This document shows, one piece after another, positions 40,701 to 49,700 of a DNA stretch of 64,000 bases (within the stretch, counting starts at the first letter, position 1; the number at the start of each line of letters is the position of its first letter). Below the pieces are notes generated by a model. The model worked only from the letters and a program-made list of their open reading frames with translations. It had not been told where the DNA came from and did no database searches. Source of the DNA: Endozoicomonas_A sp049275935 (GTDB taxonomy: Bacteria > Pseudomonadota > Gammaproteobacteria > Pseudomonadales > Endozoicomonadaceae); contig NZ_CP184830.1 of NCBI RefSeq assembly GCF_049275935.1, forward strand, positions 6,820,001 through 6,884,000. The letters run 5' to 3'. The position numbers and the translations under genes are program-made.

Positions 40701-41218
40701 CACTGGCGTCAAGTCTCACTTTCGACTTTTTTATGAACGACAACAAGATGCTCACTCAGTGGCTGGGTGGACCTCTGGGCCGGAGTCTTGACAAGATTAA
40801 TCGCTGGACAGGCGTGGGGGAAACGGACGATGAGTATTTGCAACGTACCGCCATTGCTTCGCCTCAGGGCTTCAGTGAAACCGATGAAGAATACGCTAGT
40901 CGTGTTAAAGCAAACAACACCCTGTATGGCTGGACTCGACACGAAAATTATCTGCAGTTCCGTGAACGCCGTGATCGCACCATAAAGCTGTTTGAGAATG
41001 GCTGGGAGAAATACTTCAGGGAAAAACTGCCCAAATGGTCATTCTCCCACGCAGAAAGTATTCCTTACTTCTACACTCTTGGAGCCCTTTACGAATCGCA
41101 AAAGAGCGATGATCAAAACGTTCACGGTCATGATACGAGAAATGCCTCTCAATCAAGCTTTCCACTGCAACCTCAGCAGACCACTGCGGCTGGTGAACCT
41201 TTCAGCTTGCCGGAATAG
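34748..41218 (+). CDS. Giant exported repeat protein, array copy 7
   Basis: An upstream in-frame ATG at 34652 would translate the leader. The ATG at 34748 follows GAGGT and gives the signal peptide MRNIRPNALS...TEALA, almost identical to copy 2, and 2156 residues. The linker is class C, with one WDDT unit near 586, the hinge TPGHPKVLPEV and RQMARLEPKPRYVLDRE near 1036. The C block starts near 1360. Inside it, a segment of about 102 residues is present twice in tandem (about 1500-1703); the first copy has diverged (CATGFAGAKKIRAML) while the second matches the family (SASANKIMALLRDG). The hydrophobic pair is at about 1948-1996. A long hydrophilic tail of about 40 residues follows ALYE and ends FSLPE. 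From about residue 1605 onward it is nearly identical to copy 8. Function unknown. Confidence 0.95.
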   Translation: MRNIRPNALSLAVAVAISSSIIATEALANRRLQTRSVDISGSEQVEFIQSEVIVKPTLDDDSQPIAKSFTTTYPDQTEVRAGYDIPSEGFTDVLSGIEGGVAIVDQFETGENDVARKYTKILKVGNKGVFRFTHNLAEEKLLIEVSDSMTHQDSIRAVRSQSGVAWALEPFTGMASPGHLVGVLRGAHERAGNPGEADNYVVLATLEVDKVEVDGRTFMRLVAAGDRPPELQRLGQSLFVNDEVLLAAATSAYTQVHVLGKEIQQYALEDLLSDHKPIGYVVHVEDETQVYPVPAGYPKLEVTETPGDVVVFHGQKQNPSDMALVEGLYMDWWRRAGQDDKTTVKKDKVKSYQHIIRNFQMIMLEDLAARHDAGLNFGENYDDMVFDLAYTENLLHALASATSDGAEEVEFALKHVEFTSTYISPTWVHIQLLRHFGFRPVLRNLLTNQHFVQDIHETSLFPVSRYKAPYFEPFSDSSGHDEGFEPKVIGDFIGQLLEMESELEKLRTIEAVLVKQSELRMEELNQYVEDQLAEVHGKINALVTQIETLQRDVDQIPLLKKQVHDARTDATKARNTQTATELGIDNWDDTQPLEEQARLISKRINEIYGLVAATTEFQKQALEESQQSTSSEAKKTAHIKARYANMALHLNIPEFDINAAVDDQEKCLLEKLMAMHAQQAVQRQQIKTMGDQLDIQQAFIKATKAVLAETLGIDLEDPTNLESMLHNKLFDLSKLENELKDIRTPGHPKVLPEVFETLLAVESALEEDPLPEEEDVYFHRQAISEKMRAHIGAIGEQSEEEALAILQSLERLLNIEINQGDNKAARLNRVRARFDGGDISNHVLDQMDKILLWEGERPDVVRDLKEDLERGLLETDQVLSGIRHGITFKIEQSDQRARIRQEEYLIALEQKLNIDLYKNPAAKERGKTFITKLASDLQVGFEDDADLSHQKKVLRNKIQELRIKVVAKYSDEAVKRTLNHQIAGQLNMKDYEDHVGTDEQNSLIKAKLEQLDDELFRAGLPDLNERIAAIENELDRQMARLEPKPRYVLDREVATARRALEEAETEHEAIFQKKVGSLSDLRYIPDEETPLNLALKQFQIGLGLSAGDKQTDQERKRDIVNNLLEYSVEARAEIIKELEAKTNLNVWIQCYPDSVEATFSIQTYPVPGRDATVEDDRAWGGLPFTREKYSQVTEFLLEHDKKATDLANAMTAEVIARETLARKEQELFESGDVNEKSATSNKIDMDPLNSDLNDKSETVSNAKQDLEDHDALLEPTEISLGLKPGTSDSREQRINALRDKQLQLGGNDGTGGKIGQLLQQEAREAAENADWIAKIAASRAEVERMEKVLKAAEEAVKNSGEPFQYTPKQAKVLKAIHTFTDQHFLKKQALEAAMGLAESAVESGNTIPCLKTFDFNDEFAPIRLQALAGDQLTFKQASHIVEVFKSLETIFRKRPFKLAEYQFRKAIEKVQILVQRARNEIKTASQQYDDEIHGISSAGVLFVEHVSENQKSFSKFCATGFAGAKKIRAMLREGLIKNVELENYIKAVRGVKGYQISDKFEYFLGYKLGVGLFEFRHVVRMLTNEDAEAFIKNIFASVTGTAGISEHQPWHLKSLPEYFASHSASANKIMALLRDGLISKVELENYMKAVRGVDGYETVAEFEHFLGYKHGVRVPEFREVVQMLSDESAEAFMYSVFAPVTVTATGPAGMKESVVGMKEYAAAVIANYVLDDIAFENGRRTAAFLTNIQDTLTPYASAVGLSESELIKAVHDTLMQAHAAAVEWQLKEYWVKPSAFLVQAVTWYFSSYKPLLATHTVSQATAQSLSNMSYLYLLDLTNRGDYLHRMLTPFQHWLERYRVDLERTGQYAYHSGIEQISEVGGLAMPLGKAASSVILLKTGSALFARQHNANPHKYRSIVRLVPELVKSMGSGQGIQVPLLHRATPQKVKTLASATAGLVLGPVATVGAYAHGLISGFTYAQTFGFALASSLTFDFFMNDNKMLTQWLGGPLGRSLDKINRWTGVGETDDEYLQRTAIASPQGFSETDEEYASRVKANNTLYGWTRHENYLQFRERRDRTIKLFENGWEKYFREKLPKWSFSHAESIPYFYTLGALYESQKSDDQNVHGHDTRNASQSSFPLQPQQTTAAGEPFSLPE
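39247..39858 (+). repeat. Tandem 306-bp in-frame duplication inside the C block of copy 7
   Basis: Two consecutive 102-codon units start near 39247 and 39553. Matching anchors are GLIKNVELENYIKAVRGV in the first and GLISKVELENYMKAVRGV in the second, exactly 306 bases apart. Every other complete copy except 6 has this unit once; copy 6 lacks it. The first copy carries many substitutions, so it is either older or relaxed. Confidence 0.85.
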
Positions 41219-41305
41219 CCATGAGCGATTTTAAAAGTTGCTTCCCCGCACGGTGAAGCAACCTCTTTTCACGGCAATAAAAACACTCAGCTCTGAGGTA
41301 GTAGA
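41217..41305 (+). promoter_or_regulatory. Leader of copy 8 with a strong stem-loop
   Basis: The leader occupies the 87-bp gap: AGCCATGAGCGATTTTAAAA, then an 8-bp perfect stem GTTGCTTC (41237-41244) / GAAGCAAC (41255-41262) with a 10-base loop and followed by CTCTTTTC, then TAAAAACACTCAGCTCTGAG. GAGGT (41295-41299) lies six bases before ATG. The stem plus T-rich run resembles a weak terminator or attenuator. CTCAG/CTGAG overlaps the ribosome site. Confidence 0.55.
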
Positions 41306-44300
41306 ATGACAACTGCTCCCCTCAATGCATTTAGCCTGGCAGTGGCCGTAGCAATCAGCTCTTCCATCCTTGCTACACAGGCGCTGGCCGATCGCAGGCT
41401 GCAGACAAAATCTGTCGATGTTTCGAGCATCAGTCATGAGGAGTTTACTCATAGTGAGGTTATGGTTCGGCCAACTTTGGGTCATGACCAGCAGCCAATA
41501 CCTAAATCCTTTACAACCACTTACCCCGATCAGACTCAGGCCAGAGCGGGCTATGAGGTTCCTTCTGAAGGCTTTACGGATGTTCTTTCCGGCATTGAGG
41601 GTGGTGTTTCCAGTGTTGATCTGTTTGAAACCGACGAAAATGACGTTGCTCAGAAATACACCAAAATCCTGAAGGTGGGTGATGAAGGGATCTTCAGGTT
41701 CACCCATAACCTTGAAGAATATGAACTGGTCATTGAAGTCAGAGGCGGTATGACTGACCAGGATTCAATTGCGGCAGTTCGTTCTCAATCAGGCAATATC
41801 CAGCCATTAGAACCCTTAACGAAAGTCGCCAGTCCCGAGCAATTGGCCGCAGTGCTGAGAGCTGCCCATGGCAGAGCTGGAAACCTTGGCGCAAGCGATA
41901 ACTATGTTTCCCTTGCCACCATTGAAGTAAAAAAAGTTGCAGTGAACGGGCGCACCTTCATGCGTCTTATTGCTTCGGGCGATCACCCCCCTGAACTCCA
42001 GCGTCTGGGGCAATCGCTGTTTGTCAATGATGAGGCGCTTTTGGCAGCAGCCACTTCTGCTTATGCTCAGGTTCATATTCTGGGGGAAGATTTACAACAT
42101 AAAGCTCTCAACAAACTGTTGTCGTACCATAAACCCGTCGGCTATATCGTACACGTTGAGGATGACAGGCAGGTTTACCCGGTGCCAATCGGTTATCCAA
42201 AACTGGAAGTGACTGAAGCTTCGGGGGAGAAGATTGTTTTCCGTGGTCAGAAGGAGAATCCGACCGAGATCGCCGTTGTAAGAGGACTCTATGAGCACTG
42301 GTATGAACCTGTTTTTTATGCCGACCCTCCCCCTGATGTATCAACACAGGTAAAAAAAGACAAGGTCAAAAGCTACCTGTACGTCACTCGAAACAGGCAG
42401 ATGGAATTGCTCGAGGCCATGGCTGCAAATCCCGGTGCTGAATTTAACGAAATAGTGCTGGAGCTTCAACTGTGTATGCTTGCATACTATGAATCTCTCC
42501 AGCAGGCATTGATCAGTGCCAGTCCGGATAATGGCGATGAATTTGAATTAACGTTAGGACACATCAGAGTCGCTTCGTCGCTCATCACGCCATTCTGGAT
42601 CTATGATCATCTCCTGAAAAACTTCGGCTTCAACCCCATACTCAGAAATATTCTGAGTAACCCGCACTTAGTTAAGAATATTCAGAAAGAGATCCCCGAT
42701 ATCAGCGATAACTACCGGGCGCAGGTCGCTAATCCCGGTGAAGACGAACAGTTTGCCTCAAAAGTCATCAACGACATGTCACTCAGGCAGCGGGTTGAAT
42801 TTGACTGCGCACTGGCAGAAAAACAGGCAAAAGAGGCACAACTCGCCGAGCTAAACGAAAAATTAAAAATTCATGACACCCACCAGGCGGAGGCCGTAAC
42901 AGAACAGTTTGACGAAGTGGCTGAAAAAGAAGTTGCAGGCAAAGCCCGATTTGCAAACATTGAGAATTTTGATAGCAATGAGGATATTGACGTTCCGCAA
43001 GAGCTTCTGCTTCTGAAATACAAGGCATTGAATGAGCAAGAAGGACAACTGATTCGCAGTCTTCAGGCAGCGAAGGCTCAGATCAATTTAGTAGATTCTC
43101 AAATCAGTGCCAGAAAAGTTGCTCTGAAAAAAGAACTGGATGACATCAGAACACCAGACTATCCCAGGATCAGGTCTGAAGTCATTGAGACACTGAGTGC
43201 CGTGCACAAAGCTCTGAAAATGCCTGATTTTGATCAAAACGACGATGTCTATCTTCATCGTCAGTACATTTCTGAAGACATCCAGAAATATATCAAAGAC
43301 GCCAGACAGAGGGCAGAGGAAGAGGCCCGGGACATGCTGGATGTGGTTGAAAAAGAACTCAACATCAAAGCCAATGAAGAGGATTACAGTAAAACAAGAC
43401 TCACCAGGATTGTTAAAGTACTTAACAAGGGTGATCTCTCAAACAGGATACTGGACAGAATTTTGTTTGGGATAGAAACCATTATCTTGTACCGTGAACG
43501 CAGAATGCTGGACATGAAGGATCTCAAACTCATCAAGCTTCATGCGAACCTTCACTATAAAGCCGAAAACCCCGACCCGAATAAGCCTGCCAGAAAACAA
43601 CGGGCCGACCTGCTGGAAGCCGCAGAAAAAGCACTCAACCTAAAAAGCTATGAAGAGGACGGCCAGATAGCAAGACTTGCCCGGGTTCATGCAATACTTG
43701 ACAGCGAAGATCTTCCTGAACACTTGCTGGATCAGATAGATCAGGCCCTGTGGCAAGAAGAAAGCACAGCCCTGAACAAGAAGGATCTCAGAATCAGGAA
43801 GCTTTGTGCAATTCTTAACTATAAAGTCGAAGATTCGTACCTTGATAAGCAAGTCAAAAAACGACAGACAGGTCTGCTTCAAGCTGTAGAGAAAAAGCTG
43901 TACATCCATCCTCGTGAAAATCTTGCTGCCTGGGAAAGAGGCAAGGCTTTCACTGCTAAACTGGCCCGAGATCTGAATGTAGCATTTGCAGAGGATGACA
44001 GCCTTGCTGAACAGAGTGAGGCACTAAGAGAAAAAATTGAGGCATTAATAGAAGAGCTATACCAGACCGGCGACGACGAAGGTGTCAGAAGAACCAGAAA
44101 CAATGACATGGCTTATCAACTCAACATTGAGGATTATGAAGAAGATGCCATTATCGACGACCAGAACAGTCTGATTGAAAAAAAACTCGGACAGCTGGAT
44201 GAAGCAGTTATGAATGCAGGTCTGCCTGACGTTAACGAGCGCATTGCAGCCATTGAGAATGAGCTTGACTGGCAAATGGCTCAAATGGGTCCTAAACCCA

Positions 44301-46621
44301 GATACGTTCTTGATCGAGAGGTAGCCACTGCCAAACGGGAGATAGAAGACGCTATAGCTGAGCTAGAGACAGTTTATCGCAGGCTGGCTGCTCATGGTCA
44401 CAATGAAGTCGATAACGCATCGGGTGAACTGCCGTTAGCCAGAAAAAAATACGTTCAGATCACAGAATTCCTGCGTGAGCACGACAGGGAAGGTATGGAT
44501 GAAACCGATGCAATGCCTGGAGGGGCTGCTGCACCAGCAAATCAGGAATCAACCCGTCTGAAAGGTGAGATTGAAACCAGAAAAGCAAACATTGAGAGAA
44601 TGAGGGAAGTCCTCAGGGCTGCAGAGAAAGCCGTCGAAAATGACGGCGGTTCCTTCCAGTACACGCCGGAACAGGCAGAAGTTCGGGCCGCTATGGAAGC
44701 CTTCATACAGCAGCACCCTTTCATGCAACAAGCTCTGGAAGCCGGAATAGCTCTGGCAGAGTCAGCGGCAAAAAGCGGTAAGGTAATACGCGACATTACA
44801 ACTTTCGATTTTGGCGATGAATTTGCACCGATTCGCTTGCAGGCAATGGCCGGAGACAATCTGATGTTTAATCAGGCCAGTCGGATTGTGGCAATCTTCA
44901 AGAGCCTGAGGACGAAAGTCGATTGGCATCAGGGTGCCCTGATAGAAATCCAGAGACTGGTGTACAAGGCCAGAAATGAGATCGGCAAAGGCGCTCAACA
45001 ATACGACGACGAAATTCGTGGTATGGGAAAAAGAGCCATTCACTTCATTGAGCATGAACCGGAGGACCTCAAAAGCTTCTCTGAATACTTCGCTACCCGT
45101 TCTGCCAGTGGTAACAAAATCATGGTTTTGCTTCGTGAAGGCCTGATCAGCAAGGTTGAACTTGAAAACTATATGAAGACCGTCAGAGGTGTCGGCGGTT
45201 ATCAGACAGTGGCTGAATTTGAGCACTTCCTTGGTAATAAACACGGCGTCAAGGTGCCTGAATTCAGGAAGGTTGTCCAGATGCTGTCCGATGAGAGTGC
45301 CGAGGCATTCATGCAAAGTGTCTTTGCTCCTGTGACCGTAACGGCAACAGGCCCGGCGGGTATGAAAGAGTCGATTGTCGGCATGAAGGAGTACGCAGCC
45401 GCAGTCGTCGCCAACTACGTGCTTGACGATATTGCCTTTGAAAATGGCCGCAGGACGGCAGCCTTCCTGACTAATATTCAGGACACCCTCACACCTTATG
45501 CCAGTGCTGCCGGCCTGTCTGAATCAGACCTGATCAAGGCTATCCATGACACCCTGATGCAGGCTCATGCCGCAACAGTTGAGTGGCAGCTAAAGGAATA
45601 CTGGGTCAAACCTTCAGCCTTCCTGGTACAGGCTGTCACCTGGTACTTTTCCAGCTACAAACCGCTACTGGCGACTCACACTGTCTCGCAGGCTAACGCG
45701 CTGTCCCTCTCGAACATGTCGTACCTCTATCTGCTGGACCTTACCAACAGGGGGGATTATCTGCACAGAATGCTGACACCTTTCCAGCACTGGCTGGAAC
45801 GCTATAGTGTTGATCTTGACCGAACCGGGCAATATGCCTACCACAGGGGTATTGAACAAATCTCTGAAGTGGGCGGACTGGCCATGCCATTGGGCAAAGC
45901 CGCGTCCTCAGTCATTCTGCTGAAAACCGGCTCTATGCTGTTTGCCAGACAGGTCAACGCCAACCCACACAGGTATCGCAGCATTGTCCGTCTGGTGCCC
46001 GAAATAGTGAAGTCCATGGGGTCCGGACAAGGGATTCAGGTAGCGCTGCTGCACAGGGCGACGCCACAAAAAGTGAAAACTCTGGCTTCTGCCACCGCCG
46101 GACTCGTGCTGGGTCCGGTAGCTACTGTTGGAGCATACGCTCATAGTCTTATATCTGGATTCACCTACGCTCAAACCTTCGGATTCGCACTGGCGTCGAG
46201 TCTCGCTTTCGACTTTTTTATGAACGACAACAAGATGCTCACTCAATGGCTGGGTGGACCTCTTGGACGTAGTCTTGACAAAATTAATCGCTGGCGGGGC
46301 GTGGGTGAAACGGACGATGAGTATTTGCAACGTACCGCTATTGCTTTGCCACAAGGCTTTAGTGAAACGGATGAAGAATACGCTAGTCGTGTTAAAGCAA
46401 ACAACAGTATGTATGGCTGGACTCGACACGAAAATTATCTGCAGTTTCGTGAACGCCGTGATCGCACCATGAAACTGTTTGACAATGGTTGGGAAAAATA
46501 CTTCAGGGAAAATGTACCTAAATGGTCGTTCTCCCATGCAGAAAGCGTCACTTACTCCTACACTCTGGGTGCCTTCTATGAGTGGCAAAAAGGCGATATT
46601 CAGAAAGTTCATGATCATTAA
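41306..46621 (+). CDS. Giant exported repeat protein, array copy 8
   Basis: The protein has 1771 residues, with a signal peptide ending TQALA before DRRLQTKS. The linker belongs to none of the three main classes (ENPTEIAVVRG, LELQLCMLAYYESLQQAL, NFGFNPILRNIL). No WDDT unit is present, and the front of the helical region is shorter than in most copies. The hinge is altered to TPDYPRIRSEV near 615. As in copy 4, a unit of about 90 residues beginning LLEAxExxLN is duplicated (43334, 43610). WQMAQMGPKPRYVLDRE lies near 989. A deletion just after it removes the segment before the C block, which starts near 1114. The hydrophobic pair is at about 1591-1638. The C-terminal third is close to copy 7, although the N-terminal halves differ, which points to gene conversion. 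It ends VHDH. Function unknown. Confidence 0.95.
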   Translation: MTTAPLNAFSLAVAVAISSSILATQALADRRLQTKSVDVSSISHEEFTHSEVMVRPTLGHDQQPIPKSFTTTYPDQTQARAGYEVPSEGFTDVLSGIEGGVSSVDLFETDENDVAQKYTKILKVGDEGIFRFTHNLEEYELVIEVRGGMTDQDSIAAVRSQSGNIQPLEPLTKVASPEQLAAVLRAAHGRAGNLGASDNYVSLATIEVKKVAVNGRTFMRLIASGDHPPELQRLGQSLFVNDEALLAAATSAYAQVHILGEDLQHKALNKLLSYHKPVGYIVHVEDDRQVYPVPIGYPKLEVTEASGEKIVFRGQKENPTEIAVVRGLYEHWYEPVFYADPPPDVSTQVKKDKVKSYLYVTRNRQMELLEAMAANPGAEFNEIVLELQLCMLAYYESLQQALISASPDNGDEFELTLGHIRVASSLITPFWIYDHLLKNFGFNPILRNILSNPHLVKNIQKEIPDISDNYRAQVANPGEDEQFASKVINDMSLRQRVEFDCALAEKQAKEAQLAELNEKLKIHDTHQAEAVTEQFDEVAEKEVAGKARFANIENFDSNEDIDVPQELLLLKYKALNEQEGQLIRSLQAAKAQINLVDSQISARKVALKKELDDIRTPDYPRIRSEVIETLSAVHKALKMPDFDQNDDVYLHRQYISEDIQKYIKDARQRAEEEARDMLDVVEKELNIKANEEDYSKTRLTRIVKVLNKGDLSNRILDRILFGIETIILYRERRMLDMKDLKLIKLHANLHYKAENPDPNKPARKQRADLLEAAEKALNLKSYEEDGQIARLARVHAILDSEDLPEHLLDQIDQALWQEESTALNKKDLRIRKLCAILNYKVEDSYLDKQVKKRQTGLLQAVEKKLYIHPRENLAAWERGKAFTAKLARDLNVAFAEDDSLAEQSEALREKIEALIEELYQTGDDEGVRRTRNNDMAYQLNIEDYEEDAIIDDQNSLIEKKLGQLDEAVMNAGLPDVNERIAAIENELDWQMAQMGPKPRYVLDREVATAKREIEDAIAELETVYRRLAAHGHNEVDNASGELPLARKKYVQITEFLREHDREGMDETDAMPGGAAAPANQESTRLKGEIETRKANIERMREVLRAAEKAVENDGGSFQYTPEQAEVRAAMEAFIQQHPFMQQALEAGIALAESAAKSGKVIRDITTFDFGDEFAPIRLQAMAGDNLMFNQASRIVAIFKSLRTKVDWHQGALIEIQRLVYKARNEIGKGAQQYDDEIRGMGKRAIHFIEHEPEDLKSFSEYFATRSASGNKIMVLLREGLISKVELENYMKTVRGVGGYQTVAEFEHFLGNKHGVKVPEFRKVVQMLSDESAEAFMQSVFAPVTVTATGPAGMKESIVGMKEYAAAVVANYVLDDIAFENGRRTAAFLTNIQDTLTPYASAAGLSESDLIKAIHDTLMQAHAATVEWQLKEYWVKPSAFLVQAVTWYFSSYKPLLATHTVSQANALSLSNMSYLYLLDLTNRGDYLHRMLTPFQHWLERYSVDLDRTGQYAYHRGIEQISEVGGLAMPLGKAASSVILLKTGSMLFARQVNANPHRYRSIVRLVPEIVKSMGSGQGIQVALLHRATPQKVKTLASATAGLVLGPVATVGAYAHSLISGFTYAQTFGFALASSLAFDFFMNDNKMLTQWLGGPLGRSLDKINRWRGVGETDDEYLQRTAIALPQGFSETDEEYASRVKANNSMYGWTRHENYLQFRERRDRTMKLFDNGWEKYFRENVPKWSFSHAESVTYSYTLGAFYEWQKGDIQKVHDH
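43334..43873 (+). repeat. Tandem in-frame repeat of 88-92 codons in copy 8
   Basis: Units start at 43334 (MLDVVEKELNI) and 43610 (LLEAAEKALNL), with the next unit of the series at 43874 (LLQAVEKKLYI). Both have the acidic loop, the LSNRILD/LPEHLLD segment and a KDLxxxKL second half. The arrangement matches copy 4, so the two copies probably share the event. Confidence 0.72.
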
Positions 46622-46642
46622 GAGAAATATTTCTACCTGCAA

Positions 46643-46665
46643 TCGTGGCCCTCTGACGGCCACGA
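46643..46665 (+). promoter_or_regulatory. Stem-loop downstream of copy 8
   Basis: TCGTGGCC (46643-46650) and GGCCACGA (46658-46665) form a perfect 8-bp GC-rich stem with a 7-base loop, 21 bases after the copy 8 stop. No run of T follows, so an intrinsic terminator is not established. It may act in mRNA stability or be incidental. Confidence 0.4.
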
Positions 46666-46744
46666 GCGATTAAAAGTCGCTTCTTCGCCTGCAATGGCAA
46701 TCACAGCTCACCGTTATAAAAATTCTCAGCTCTGAGGTAGTAGA
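46658..46744 (+). promoter_or_regulatory. Conserved leader and ribosome site of copy 9
   Basis: The leader starts with GGCCACGAGCGATT and continues to CAATCACAGCTCACCG, TATAAAAATTCTCAG and CTGAGGT, six bases before the ATG at 46745. TATAAA is the best -10-like hexamer among the leaders. CTCAG (46725-46729) and CTGAG (46732-46736) can pair over the ribosome site. Confidence 0.58.
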
Positions 46745-49700
46745 ATGAGTAAGTTTTGTCCCAATGCATTAAGCCTTGCAGTGGCTGTTGCGATCAGTTC
46801 TTTCATCATTAGTACCCAGACACTGGCCGATCGCAGGCTGCAGACAAAAGCTGTCGATATTAAAGACAATGAACATGTGGAGTTTACCCAGAGTGAGATC
46901 ATTGTTCGGCCAACGTTAGGTGATGACCAGCAGCCAATACCCGGATCTTTTACGACCACCTACTCTTATTACACTGATATCAGTGCAGGCTATGCCATGC
47001 CGGCTAAAAGTTTTATAGGTTTTGCTTCTCATTTCTGTGGGGGTGTTTCCAGTGTTGATCTGTTTGAAACAGGCGAAAATGACGTTGCTCAGAAATACAC
47101 CAAAGTCCTGAAGCTGGGTGATGAGGAAATCTTCAGGTTTACCCATAATCTTGAAGAAAAAGAACTGGTCATTGAAGTCAGAAGCGGAATGACCGATCCG
47201 GATTCAGTTGCGGCTGTCCGTTTTCAATTGACTGGCATGGAATCATTGGAACCGTTAACGAAAATCGCCAGATCCGCGCAACTGCTCTGGCTGCTGGAAG
47301 GTGCTGAGAAGAGAGCGGGAAACCTGGGCAAAAGTGATCACTATGTTACCCTGGCCAGCATTGAAGTAGACAAGGTTTTAGTGGGTGGGCGTACCTTCAT
47401 GCGTCTTGTCTCAGGGGGTGATCGGCCACCTGAACTGAAGCGTCTGGGCCATTCACTCTTTGTCAATGATGATGCTCTCCTGGCAGCAGCGACTTCTGCC
47501 TATATCCAGGTTCATGTCCTGGGAGAAGCGTTACAACAGCAAGCTCTTAATGAACTGCTGGCACACAACAAACCCGTTGGCTACGTTGTACACGTCAAGG
47601 ATGGCTCACGGGCTTATCCTGTGCCTGTGGGTTATCCGAAGCTGGAAGTAGCAGAAGCTCCGGGGGAGGTGATTGTTTTCCATGGTCAGAGGCTGAATCC
47701 GGATGATGTCGTTTTTGTAGAAAAGCTCTATGACCTATGGCAGGAAGCTGAGGGTCCCCTACCCTCCCCTGCAGTATTAACAAAAGTTAAAACCCATCAG
47801 GTCAGAGCCTACCAGTACGTCATTCGAAGCAGGCAGATGACAGTGCTGGAGGAGTTTGCTGCGCGGCAGAATGCTGTATTCAATCAGGATCAACCGACGA
47901 CACTTTCAAACAATGATAAACGGGCGATGCGTGCGCTTGCATTCTATGAATCTCTCGATCAGGCATTGGTCAGTGCCACTCCAGATAAAAAACATAGAAT
48001 AAGGGAGTTTGAAGTCACACTGGAAGACCTCAGAGTCGCTTCGTCGTTCATTACACCCATCTGGATGCACAATCAACTTGAAAAACATTTCGGCTTCAAA
48101 CCCGTACTCAGAGATCTTCTGACTAATCAGCATTTTGTTCAGAAGATTGTCGATCATATACCCGTTGTCGTCAAATTAAAGACTGACGGTTTATACGACG
48201 ACGAACAGTTTGTTTCCAAAGTTCTGGGTGAAAGGGCCAGACAGATGGCTGAGATGTTCAGCAAGCTGGATGAACTATATAGTGCAGAAGCCGAGCTCCT
48301 CGTGCTCAAATATAAATTAGAGATTGAATCGGATAGAGCCGATGCCAGTGATGAGAAAAAACTGGAATGGCAACAAATTTATCAGAAAGTTAAGGCTAAA
48401 CATGCATGGACTCTTGCCAAGCTGCGAGATCAGAAAACTCTGGTAAAGACACTTATGCAGGAGGTCAGGCAATTCCCTCTGCTGGAACAACAAGTTTCTA
48501 ATGCCAATTTAAAAGCCATAAATGCTCGCCATTCTAAAATAGCAACAAAACTTGGCATGGATGACTGGGATGACACCCAACCAGAAGTTGAACAAGTCGA
48601 AAGCCTCTTGAAGAAAATTGATGATATCTGCGATCCGGCTTCCATTAAAAGTCAGCTCGCCCCAATCAACAAAGCTGATCTGCAAGCCCGCCACCAGACC
48701 CAACACCTTCAGCAACAGAGCACCAGAAAAGAGGCTGACAGCGAAGCTGAAATAAAAGCCCGTTATGCAACCCTCGCTATTCATTTAAACATTAAGGATT
48801 TTGATAACAACGCAGACATTGACGTTCAGGAAGACCATCTGCTTCAGAGAATTGAGTCACTGACTGCTGAAATACAGCATGCTTATAGACTGAATGACGA
48901 ACAAAAACACCTGCTTAACAAACTGCAGTCAACGAATGCTCCACTCAACCCCATTCCAGAAAGTTTGCTTCAGAAAATCCAGACACTGAATGATGATGGC
49001 GATATGAAAAAACCTGACGTCAAATTCATGCAAGACGGTATCGCAGCGATTTTGCGTATCGTAATGAGTAAAGACGACTCATTGGCAAAACACATTCCAC
49101 AGATAGAAGCAATGCATCAGAGTCTTGCAGATTTGAAACAGGAACTGGAAGACATCAGAACACCAGGCCACCCCAGAGCCATGCCGTTAGTCCTTGAGAA
49201 ACTGGCTGCCGTGGAAAAAGCCCTGGAGATGGATGACCTCAATAGTAAGGGCGATGTCTATTACCGTCGTGACGCCATTTCCGAGGCAATTCAGACATCT
49301 ATGACAAAGGCCAGTCAGGCGGCAGAGAAAGAGGCCCTGGAAATACTGGAAGAATTAGAAGAAGCAGTCAACATAAAAACCAGTGAAGGTGATGACAACA
49401 CAGAAAGAGTTGACAGGATTCGTGCAAGGCTTAAGGACGATGAAATCACTGAAAAAATGCTGAAAGGTAATTCCATCTGGGAAGATGCTATGTACCAAAT
49501 AAGAGGAGTAAAAGTCGAGGGAATTGATGGGACTCTTGCCTTTTTTGTCGAAGAAGTGGATGAGCGAGCCATAGAAGAACAGAAAGAGATACTTAGAGCT
49601 GTAGAGAACAAGCTGAACATCGACATCAGGGAAAACACTGCTGCTATAGAAAGAGGCAAGCATTTCGTTGCTAAACTGGCCGATGACCTGAAACTGGAAT

